NCBI GenBank assembly: GCA_964447285.1
Contig: CAYURO010000010.1
Location: forward strand, 62,001-126,000
Direction: 5' to 3'
DNA length: 64,000 nt
Source of the DNA: CAJBNH01 sp964447285
GTDB lineage: Bacteria > Myxococcota_A > UBA9042
Below are positions 35,023 through 42,837 of the stretch, piece after piece. How positions within the stretch are numbered: the first letter of the stretch is position 1; each line of letters opens with the position of its first letter. The notes beneath the pieces are model-generated. The model saw only the letters and a list, made by a program, of their open reading frames with translations. It had not been told where the DNA came from and searched no databases. Both the position numbers and the translations under genes were made by a program.

Positions 35023-35673
35023 CTACTTCACGCCCCGAAGCGTCAGGCTGCGCACCAGAACGCCTCCCTTCTCATACGGTTCCGAGCGGTCCAACACCTG
35101 CACCAGCTCAAAACCGCCCGCCGTCACGGCTTGCAGGTACTCCGGCTCAGGGATCGCTCCACCGTAGCACGCCGCCCAAGCCGCAGGGTCCCGGCGCACC
35201 GCTTCTGGCAGCTCGGCGTCGGCGATGACGTCCGACACCACGAAGCGTCCGCCTGGCTTCAGGACTCGCCACATCTCGCGGTAGACGGCCTGCTTGTCGG
35301 GCGCATGGTTGATCGTGCAGTTCGAGATCAGGACATGGGCCGATTCGTCAGGCAGGTCAAGCGCGGCGAGATCGCTCAGCACGAATCGCACGTTGTCCAG
35401 GAACCCCGGGGTCGCCTTCACAGCCTGAGCGATCATCGCCGAGTTCTGATCGATGCCTATCGCTTGTCCGGTCTCGCCCACCCGACCTGCCGCGCGGATC
35501 ACGTCCTGGCCCCGACCGCAGCCTAGATCGACAAAGGTCTCGCCCGCTTCCACGACTGCCAAGTCCAGCGCCGCGCCGCAAGACAGCGAGCAGCACGACG
35601 TCGACAGCGCGGCGTAGCGCACTTCCACGGCTTGCCGCAAAGCGTCCAGGGCGGGGGTCTGCGTCGTCGTCAT
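35023..35673 (-). CDS. ArsM-like SAM-dependent methyltransferase
   Basis: A 216-residue class I methyltransferase resembling arsenite methyltransferases. SAM motif I is VDLGCGRGQD (48-57), and IGIDQNSAMI follows. ISNCTINHAPDK (117-128) matches the ArsM hallmark SNCVINLxPDK. VLKPGGRFVVSDV is present. Cysteines at 27, 28, 32, 119 and 169 include Cys169 in WAACYGGAI, the position of one of the three As(III)-binding cysteines. The C-terminal third of typical ArsM, which holds the last cysteine, is missing, as the family is usually 280 residues or longer. It could therefore be a related methyltransferase of another metalloid or substrate. ATG at 35673 has GAGG 7 nt upstream. Confidence 0.75.
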   Translation of the reverse strand: MTTTQTPALDALRQAVEVRYAALSTSCCSLSCGAALDLAVVEAGETFVDLGCGRGQDVIRAAGRVGETGQAIGIDQNSAMIAQAVKATPGFLDNVRFVLSDLAALDLPDESAHVLISNCTINHAPDKQAVYREMWRVLKPGGRFVVSDVIADAELPEAVRRDPAAWAACYGGAIPEPEYLQAVTAGGFELVQVLDRSEPYEKGGVLVRSLTLRGVK

Positions 35674-35739
35674 CGGGAAGCCTCGTGCGGTGGACAGAGC
35701 CGGTCACCGCCTGTCAGAGCCCTGCCGTGTCGGAAGGAT

Positions 35740-36816
35740 TCACAGTGGCACGTCGCGGCCCTCGCCAAAGCCCAACACCCAGAAGCGTGGCGCATCTTTT
35801 CCCTTGGCGTCCAGCGCCTTGTGCAGCTCGACCACCGGCTCGTCCTGACCATCATCGGCCAGTCTGAAGGTGCCAAAGTGAATGGCGACCGCCGTGTGCG
35901 CCCCCGTCAGCACCTGTGCCTCCACCGCCTCGGCGGGCGAGACGTGCACGCGAGACATGAACCACGTCGGACGAAACGCGCCGATGGGGATCAGGGCAAG
36001 GCGTAGTGGCCCGAACTTCTGCCCGATTTGTTGGAAGTGTGTCCCCATACCCGTGTCGCCCGCGAAGTAGACCGCGCCCGCCGGCGACTGCACCACAAAG
36101 CCTACCCACAGCACCTTGTCGCGGTCGCTCGTGCCTCGGCCCGAGAAGTGGCGCGCAGGGACGGCCGTCACCCGCACTTGCGGCGTCAGGTCAGCGCCTT
36201 GCCACCAGTCCAAGTCGACCGTGGCAGGCATCCCCTTCGCTTCAAACCACGCAGACATGCCCAACCCTGAGTAGATCTTGGGTTTGTCGCGCTCGACCAG
36301 CCGTCGAATCGTCGACTCGTCCAGGTGGTCGTAGTGGTTGTGGCTCAGCAGCACCGCGTCGATCTTGGGCACATCCTGAAAACGGAGACCGGGCGGCCGC
36401 ATCCGTTTAGGCCCCGCCCATGAGAACGGACTGACGCGGTCGGACCACACGGGGTCGGTCAGCAGGTTCATCCCGTCCATCTGCACCAGCACGGTGGCGT
36501 GGTTCACAAACGTCACCCGCAGCTCGCCTGCCCCCACTCGCTCGGGCGGCAGCGGACCAAAGGGAGCATCGGTCACGGTGTTCCAGGGCCCTTGATCGCG
36601 GCTGACCATCCACTTGACCATCGAGCCAAAGCCCGCGTGGTCGGTCTCTCCCTCGTTGCGAAATCGCTCGCCGTCGAAGTGGTCCGACGCCGGGCCGCGC
36701 CACACCGGAGCCGACAGCGAGCACCCGACGAGGTTGGCCACCAGCAGCAACACCACCAGCGACGCCACAAACGCACCGACGACCATGCGAACTCCTCTGC
36801 GCTTGGGCTGCTCCAT
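35740..36816 (-). CDS. Metallo-beta-lactamase-fold lipoprotein, NAPE-PLD/UlaG-like
   Basis: A 358-residue putative lipoprotein hydrolase. The lipobox LVGC places the lipid on Cys32 when read from 36816, which supplies the basic n-region PKRRGVR. An ATG at 36786 has a better ribosome binding site (GAGGAG, 5 nt) and is a real alternative. Metal-binding motifs: HNHYDHLD, HFSGRG, AGDTGMG and IPIGAFRP, then AIHFGTF near the end, as in NAPE-hydrolysing phospholipase D and related enzymes. It would act outside the inner membrane on a phosphodiester or lactone substrate. It stands divergent from the DUF4139 lipoprotein gene. Confidence 0.85.
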   Translation of the reverse strand: MEQPKRRGVRMVVGAFVASLVVLLLVANLVGCSLSAPVWRGPASDHFDGERFRNEGETDHAGFGSMVKWMVSRDQGPWNTVTDAPFGPLPPERVGAGELRVTFVNHATVLVQMDGMNLLTDPVWSDRVSPFSWAGPKRMRPPGLRFQDVPKIDAVLLSHNHYDHLDESTIRRLVERDKPKIYSGLGMSAWFEAKGMPATVDLDWWQGADLTPQVRVTAVPARHFSGRGTSDRDKVLWVGFVVQSPAGAVYFAGDTGMGTHFQQIGQKFGPLRLALIPIGAFRPTWFMSRVHVSPAEAVEAQVLTGAHTAVAIHFGTFRLADDGQDEPVVELHKALDAKGKDAPRFWVLGFGEGRDVPL

Positions 36817-36930
36817 GGGGGGCAGCATGGGGGATCGAAACCGCATCGGCAACGCTCGCACCTGTTCCATTTCCACCAGTTGTGCTACCACTTCGACCAC
36901 TCTCCGCCCAAGCGGTTCGATGAGGTCGCG

Positions 36931-39078
36931 ATGGTTCCGATGCGCCTGCCTTCCGTCTTTCTGGTCGCGTCCACCCTATCTTCCGGTCTGATGGGTGTCG
37001 CGCTCACGGGCTGCGGTGCAGCGGCCGTGCAGACCACGCAGAACCTGCCGATCAGCAAGGTCGTGCTGTACCAAAACGGCGTCGGGTACTTCGAGCGGCG
37101 TGGAACGGTCAGGGGCGAGGCTGTCGAGTTGCGCGTGCGCCCCGACCAGATCAACGACGTACTGAAGTCCCTGTCCGTTCTGGACTTGTCGGGCGGCGTG
37201 CCGTCGTCGGTGTCGCTGCCGGTCGAGCGGTCGGGTGACAGCCTGGCCGCCGAGCTGCCGCCTCAGGTCCGCAACGCCACGGGGATGACGGCCCTGCTGC
37301 CGGTGCTGCGCGGTGCCCAGATCGAGGTCGAAACCACCGACGGCACGTTCGCCGGGCGCGTGGTGGGCGTGGAGATGAGCAACCGCCCCAACGACAAGGG
37401 CGAACAGCAGCCGACCGCGATGCTGACCCTGATGGACGGCGAGGACGAGCTGGTGACGACTCCGGTGGCCGGCGTGCAGCGCGTGACCATCGGCGACCGG
37501 ACACTGTCGGTGGGGCTGCAGCAGTCGCTCGAGATCTCACGGTCCGACGGCGCGTGGAAGCCGGTGACGCTGACGATCCGGCTGGCGGGCGACTCGTCGC
37601 ACGACCTGATCGTCTCCTACATTCATGAGGTTCCGATCTGGCGGCCGGCCTATCGCGCTTGGGTTGAGTCGGGCAAGGGCGTGCAGCTGCAGGGTTGGGC
37701 CATCGTCGACAACGTCAGCGGCGAGCCTTGGACGGACGTGAACCTGACGCTGGTCGTCGGCTCGCCGCTGTCGTTCCGCTACGACCTCCACACCCCGCAC
37801 CACGTCACGCGCCCGGACCTGACCTCGCGCCTGCCCACCACCGCCGATGCGCCGCCTGAGCCCGACGTGGGCTACGAGATGGCCCCGCCGTCGCCGCCGC
37901 CCATGGCCGAGTCCGCCGGAGCCTACGACGAGAGGGAGAAGGCGGAAGCCCCCTCCTACCGCGCCAAGAAGTCGGCGGCGCCCAGCGCTTCTCGCCCGAT
38001 GCCCAAGCCCGCCGCCGGACCTTCGTACGACCGCCAGCAGGTGGCCGAGGAATCCCAGAAGCGCGAGGCCATGATCCGCTCGGCGCAGGCGCTGGTCACG
38101 GGCAAGGAGGTCGGCGCGCTGTACACCTACGAGGCCACCACGCCCATCACCGTTCCCGATCGCTCGGCCGCGTTGGTCAACATCGTGTCGCGCAAGGTCG
38201 ATGGCCAGGACGTGTTCCTGTTCCGCGAGCCCACGTCGGGGGCCGCCCCGTTCCGCGCGGTGCTGTTGCGCAACGGCAAGGACAGCGCCCTGGAGGGCGG
38301 TCCCATTACGCTGTACGTCGACGGTACGTTCGCGGGTGAGGGCTTCATCGGCCGGGTCGGCAAGGACGAGACGGCCTTCATCCCCTACGCCCGCGAAGGC
38401 GGGTTCGCCGTGAACATCCAGACCGAGTCGCGCACCGACGAGCTGCGTTTGGTCAAGGTCGTGGACGGCCGCATCACCATTCAGGGCAAGCGGGTCTACA
38501 CGCGCACCGTCGCCATCGACTCGAACCGGGATCAGGAGTCGGTCGCGTACGTCAAGCTGGGCCTGACCGGCGGCATGACGATGCAGGACCCGCCCAAGGA
38601 CATCGTCAAGGCGGGCAGCGAGATCTACTTGCCGGTGCGCATCCAGGCAAAGGCCAAGGGCGAGGCGCAGTTGGTCGAGTCGACACCGGTCGAGTTCGTA
38701 GAAGCCGGCCTGACGCCGACGGTGGTCACGGCCTTCCGCTTCTTCCTGCAGAACGCCAAGCCCGAAGACGCCATCGCCGGCCCGATCCGCGAGCTGATCG
38801 CCATCTACGACGACGTCGCGCGCATTCAGGCCGACTCACAGAGCCTGCGCGAACAGCGGGAGATCCTCGAGCGCGAGGCCCAGCGCATCCAGTCCAACCT
38901 GGACGCCCTGCCCGACGCGGTGGTGGCTGCGGCCCTGCGCAAGCAGCTGTTGACCCAGCTGGAGGGCGTCAGCAAGAAGGCGGCCGACGTGGCCAAGCGG
39001 CTGGTCGAGAACGAGGTCAAGCTCGCGGCCCTGCAAGAGAAGACGGTCGTGCTGTTGCGCCAGATCGAGTTGAAGTAG
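36931..39078 (+). CDS. DUF4139-type lipoprotein
   Basis: A 715-residue lipoprotein (lipobox ALTGC, Cys28). It resembles DUF4139/mucoidy-inhibitor A-like proteins: VVLYQNGVGYFERRG at the start of the mature chain, VSYIHEVPIWRPAYRAW and LTLVVGSPLSFRYDLHTP mid-protein. A low-complexity Pro/Ala/Ser/Lys-rich insert follows (about 295-370), then a beta-rich domain and a C-terminal coiled coil (about 615-715). The start at 36931 has GAGG 5 nt upstream; ATG at 36940 is possible. Function of the family is unknown; the architecture suggests an envelope structural or scaffolding role. Confidence 0.82.
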   Translation: MVPMRLPSVFLVASTLSSGLMGVALTGCGAAAVQTTQNLPISKVVLYQNGVGYFERRGTVRGEAVELRVRPDQINDVLKSLSVLDLSGGVPSSVSLPVERSGDSLAAELPPQVRNATGMTALLPVLRGAQIEVETTDGTFAGRVVGVEMSNRPNDKGEQQPTAMLTLMDGEDELVTTPVAGVQRVTIGDRTLSVGLQQSLEISRSDGAWKPVTLTIRLAGDSSHDLIVSYIHEVPIWRPAYRAWVESGKGVQLQGWAIVDNVSGEPWTDVNLTLVVGSPLSFRYDLHTPHHVTRPDLTSRLPTTADAPPEPDVGYEMAPPSPPPMAESAGAYDEREKAEAPSYRAKKSAAPSASRPMPKPAAGPSYDRQQVAEESQKREAMIRSAQALVTGKEVGALYTYEATTPITVPDRSAALVNIVSRKVDGQDVFLFREPTSGAAPFRAVLLRNGKDSALEGGPITLYVDGTFAGEGFIGRVGKDETAFIPYAREGGFAVNIQTESRTDELRLVKVVDGRITIQGKRVYTRTVAIDSNRDQESVAYVKLGLTGGMTMQDPPKDIVKAGSEIYLPVRIQAKAKGEAQLVESTPVEFVEAGLTPTVVTAFRFFLQNAKPEDAIAGPIRELIAIYDDVARIQADSQSLREQREILEREAQRIQSNLDALPDAVVAAALRKQLLTQLEGVSKKAADVAKRLVENEVKLAALQEKTVVLLRQIELK

Positions 39079-39109
39079 CCGCGGCACTTCCCCACATCCA
39101 GGAGCCCAC

Positions 39110-40186
39110 GTGCGCATCCTCTACGGTGTCGTCGGCGAGGGCATGGGCCACGCCACCCGTTCCCGCGTGGTCATCGAGCACCTGCTGCAGGCCGGCCACA
39201 CGGTCGAGATCATGGTCAGTGGTCGCGCGTACGACATGCTGCGCAAGCACTTCGACGGCGTGCACGAGATCCACGGCTGGCACCTGATCTACGAAGACAA
39301 CGCCGTCCGCAAGACCAAGACGGCGTGGTCCAACCTGATCGGCCTGGGCGACGGCGTGCCGCAGAACGTGGCGGCGTACTTCGAGCTGCTGGACGACTAC
39401 CGGCCCGAGTTGGTGATCTCGGACTTCGAGTCGTGGAGCTACCTGTACGCCAAGATCCAGCGACTGCCCGTGATCAGCATCGACAACATGCAGATCCTGA
39501 ACCGCTGTTTCCACGAGAACGACGTGCTGGAAGGGGCGATGCCCGAGTTCCTGTTGGCCAAGGGTATCGTGAAGGCCAAGCTGCCGGGCGCGCACCACTA
39601 TGTGATCACGACGTTCTTTCACCCGCTGGTCCGCAAAGAGCGCACGACGCTGGTGCCGCCGATCCTGCGCCCCGAGGTGCTGGCGGCCCGTCCAACGGAA
39701 GGCTCCCACGTGCTGGTCTACCAATCGGGAGAGCACGCAGAGAGTCTGGCCAACGTGCTCAAGTCCTTCCCGCAACAGCCGTTTCTGGTCTACGGCATGC
39801 GCCGTGGCATTCAGGAGGAGGAGGTGGACGGCAACCTGCGCCACCAACCCTTCTCTGAGACGCGCTTCGTCGACCACCTGGCCTCGGCGCGGGCGGTCGT
39901 GGCGGGGGGCGGTTTCTCATTGCTCAGCGAGTGCGTGTACTTGCACAAGCCCGTGCTCAGCGTGCCGCTGGAGGGCCAGTTCGAGCAGGTGCTGAATGCG
40001 CGCTATCTGCAGAAGCTGGGTTGGGGGCTGTGTCGGCTGGAGGTCACGCGGCAGGACGTGCAGGAGCTGCTCGATCGCGCTGCGGAATTCACCCAAGCGC
40101 TTGCGGCGTGGCAGCAAGACGGCAACCAGCGGCTGTTCCAAGTGGTCGACGACTTGATCGCGGGGCTGGCGGGCGACGGCGTGTGA
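39110..40186 (+). CDS. MJ1255-like glycosyltransferase (GT-B fold)
   Basis: A 358-residue GT-B-type glycosyltransferase of the MJ1255/VC2487 group. The N-terminal nucleotide-fold glycine motif reads GVVGEGMGHATRSRVVIEHL split, with SDFESWSYLYAK and DNMQIL next. The C-terminal half has VAGGGFSLLSECVYLHKPVLSVP and GQFEQVLNARYLQKLG, the sugar-nucleotide-binding signature of MurG-like enzymes. GTG at 39110 has CAGGAG 5 nt upstream. It lies 31 bp after the DUF4139 gene and probably shares its transcript. Substrate unknown. Confidence 0.85.
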   Translation: MRILYGVVGEGMGHATRSRVVIEHLLQAGHTVEIMVSGRAYDMLRKHFDGVHEIHGWHLIYEDNAVRKTKTAWSNLIGLGDGVPQNVAAYFELLDDYRPELVISDFESWSYLYAKIQRLPVISIDNMQILNRCFHENDVLEGAMPEFLLAKGIVKAKLPGAHHYVITTFFHPLVRKERTTLVPPILRPEVLAARPTEGSHVLVYQSGEHAESLANVLKSFPQQPFLVYGMRRGIQEEEVDGNLRHQPFSETRFVDHLASARAVVAGGGFSLLSECVYLHKPVLSVPLEGQFEQVLNARYLQKLGWGLCRLEVTRQDVQELLDRAAEFTQALAAWQQDGNQRLFQVVDDLIAGLAGDGV

Positions 40187-40207
40187 CCGAGCGCGCGTCG
40201 GGTTCGG

Positions 40208-42772
40208 CTACGCCTTGACCACGAAGCTCAACATGCGCCCCGGCACCAGAATCACCTTGAGGATCTGCTGGCCTTCCGTGTAGCGCTTCACCGACTCGTT
40301 CTGCAGCGCCAGCGCCTCCAACGTGTCGCGGTCGGCGTCGCGCGGCACGACCAGCTTCGCGCGCAGCTTGCCGTTGACCTGCACGGGCAGCTCGACCGTG
40401 TCGTCGATGCACAGCGCGGGGTCAAACGTCGGCCACGGCACCTGACTGACGGACGGCGCGTGGCCCAGACGCTCCCAAAGCTCTTCGGCCAAGTGCGGCG
40501 CGTACGGGGCCACGAGAATCACGAACGTCTCGATGGCCTTGCGCGGCAGGGCTTCCATGCGCGACAGCTCGTTCAGCATCCCCATCATCGCCGCGATGGC
40601 GGTATTGAAGCGCAGGCCGTCGGTGTCTTCCGTCAACTTCTTGACCAGTTTGTGCATCCCGCGCTCAAGGGCAGTGTCGGCGGCGGTGTCCACGATGGGC
40701 TTGTCGAACAGGCCCCACACCCGGGTAATGAAACGCTTGGTGCCTTGAATGCCGTTGCTCTGCCAGGGCTTCACTTGCTCCAGCGGCCCCATGAACATCT
40801 CGTACAGGCGGAAGGCATCCGCACCGTGCGCCGCAAGGATCGCGTCGGGGTTGATCACGTTGCCCCGCGATTTCGACATCTTCTCGCCGTCTTCGCCCAG
40901 GATCATGCCCTGATTGATCAGGCGCTTGAACGGCTCCGGGGTCGTCACCACGCCGCAGTCGTACAGCACCTTGTGCCAGAAGCGGGCATACAGCAGGTGC
41001 AGGACGGCGTGCTCGGCGCCACCGACGTACAGATCGACGGGCAGCCAGTGCGCGATCGCTTCCTTGGACGCCGGCGCCTGGTCGTTGTGCGGGTCCAGAT
41101 AGCGCAGGTAGTACCAGCACGACCCCGCCCACTGCGGCATCGTGTTCGTTTCCCGCGCGAACCACTGGCCGTCCTTGCGGAAGAAGCGCCAGTCGAGACA
41201 GCGCGCCAGCGGTGGCTGGGCGTCGCCGGTCGGCTGGAAGTCGGCGGTGTCGGGCAGCACCAGTGGAAGCTCGCTTGCGTCCAACGGAATCGGCGTCTCG
41301 TAGTGAATCACGTGCGGGTCGCGCTTCGGGTCGAAGTCGGTGGCGGTAGCGTCGACCGGGCTGACCAGATACGTGATCGGAATCGGCTCGCCCCAATACC
41401 GCTGGCGCGAGAAGACCCAGTCGCGCAGCTTGTAGTTGACCCTCGCCTGTCCCAGACCCCGCTCGAGCAGCCAGGAGGTGATGCGTTTCTTGAACTCTGG
41501 GGTCGCAAGTCCGCTGAACTCTCCAGAATTGATCGCGAAGCCGTCCTCAGTCGTCGCCTCCGTCTGCGGGGTCGACGCGGGTTGGCCGTCGGCCGACAGG
41601 ACCGCAACGACGGGCAGGCCAAACGCCTTGGCAAAGGCAAAGTCGCGCTCGTCGTGCGCAGGCACCGCCATGATCGCCCCCGTGCCATAGCCGCCCAGCA
41701 CGTAGTCTGCGACCCAAATCGGAATCGCTTTGCCATTCACAGGGTTGATCGCAAAGCGACCGGTGAAGACGCCCGTCTTCTCCTTGTTGGCGTCCTGGCG
41801 GTCGCGGTCGCTGCGGCGGCGGGCGCCCTCGACGTACGCCTGCACAGCCTCGCGTTGAGCGTCGGTGCACAGCCGGTCGAGCAGCGCGTGCTCAGGGGCC
41901 ACGACCATGTACGTCGCGCCGAACAGGGTGTCGGGGCGCGTGGTGTAGACGCGCAGCTTGCTGTCGATGCCGCTGCCCGCCTCGATCTCGAAGTCGACCT
42001 CGGCGCCCTCGGACCGGCCAATCCAGTTGCGCTGCATCGCCTGGATGCCCTCGGGCCAGTCCAGATCGTCGATGCCCGACAGCAGCTCATCTGCGTACGC
42101 CGTGATCTTCAGCATCCACTGACGCATCGGCCGCCGCTCGACCGGGTGCCCGCCGCGCTCGGACTTGCCGTCGATCACCTCTTCATTCGCCAGCACAGTG
42201 CCCAGGGCGGGACACCAATTCACAGGGATCTCGGACTGATAGGCCAGACCGCGCTCGAACAGCTTCAGGAAGATCCACTGCGTCCACTTGTAGTAGCCCG
42301 GGTCGGTGGTGTCGACCTCACGGTCCCAGTCGTACGAGAAGCCCAAGCTTCTGATCTGGCGACGGAAGTTGTCGACGTTCCGGGCCGTTGTGACGGTCGG
42401 GTGCGTGCCGGTCTGGATCGCGTATTGCTCTGCGGGCAGGCCAAAGGCGTCCCAGCCCATCGGGTGCAACACGCTGCAGCCGCGCGAGCGCAGAAAGCGG
42501 CAGTAGATGTCGGTGGCGGTATAGCCCTCGGGGTGGCCGACGTGCAGGCCGGCACCCGACGGATACGGAAACATGTCCAGGACATAGACCTTCTTCTTGC
42601 TGGGGTCGATGTCGGCGCGGAACGGCTTGTGCTCCAGCCACCACGCCTGCCAGCGGGCCTCGATGCGGGCAAAGTCGTAGCGGTCGCGGCGGCCCTCGCC
42701 ATCGACATCGCTGTCGTCCTGGCCGGTCGGGATCTGAGGAGCATTCGGGTCGGCGATCATGTCGGTGTCCAT
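40208..42772 (-). CDS. leuS: Leucyl-tRNA synthetase
   Basis: An 854-residue class I synthetase, normal bacterial LeuS length. HIGH-type motif PYPSGAGLHVGHPEGY at about 70-85, the CP1 editing domain with TRPDTLFGATYMVVAPEH, the zinc/insert region, and KMSKS (DGEKMSKSRGNV) are visible. The C-terminal domain ends in VILVPGRMLSFVVKA. The start is set at ATG 42772; ATG 42760 is possible and neither has a strong ribosome binding site. It converges on the glycosyltransferase gene (21-bp gap). Confidence 0.96.
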   Translation of the reverse strand: MDTDMIADPNAPQIPTGQDDSDVDGEGRRDRYDFARIEARWQAWWLEHKPFRADIDPSKKKVYVLDMFPYPSGAGLHVGHPEGYTATDIYCRFLRSRGCSVLHPMGWDAFGLPAEQYAIQTGTHPTVTTARNVDNFRRQIRSLGFSYDWDREVDTTDPGYYKWTQWIFLKLFERGLAYQSEIPVNWCPALGTVLANEEVIDGKSERGGHPVERRPMRQWMLKITAYADELLSGIDDLDWPEGIQAMQRNWIGRSEGAEVDFEIEAGSGIDSKLRVYTTRPDTLFGATYMVVAPEHALLDRLCTDAQREAVQAYVEGARRRSDRDRQDANKEKTGVFTGRFAINPVNGKAIPIWVADYVLGGYGTGAIMAVPAHDERDFAFAKAFGLPVVAVLSADGQPASTPQTEATTEDGFAINSGEFSGLATPEFKKRITSWLLERGLGQARVNYKLRDWVFSRQRYWGEPIPITYLVSPVDATATDFDPKRDPHVIHYETPIPLDASELPLVLPDTADFQPTGDAQPPLARCLDWRFFRKDGQWFARETNTMPQWAGSCWYYLRYLDPHNDQAPASKEAIAHWLPVDLYVGGAEHAVLHLLYARFWHKVLYDCGVVTTPEPFKRLINQGMILGEDGEKMSKSRGNVINPDAILAAHGADAFRLYEMFMGPLEQVKPWQSNGIQGTKRFITRVWGLFDKPIVDTAADTALERGMHKLVKKLTEDTDGLRFNTAIAAMMGMLNELSRMEALPRKAIETFVILVAPYAPHLAEELWERLGHAPSVSQVPWPTFDPALCIDDTVELPVQVNGKLRAKLVVPRDADRDTLEALALQNESVKRYTEGQQILKVILVPGRMLSFVVKA

Positions 42773-42837
42773 GGGGAAAGGGGAGGTTGCGCGGGGTCTT
42801 GTGCCTGCCGGTGACGCGTCTGGCAAGCCGGAAGGTC

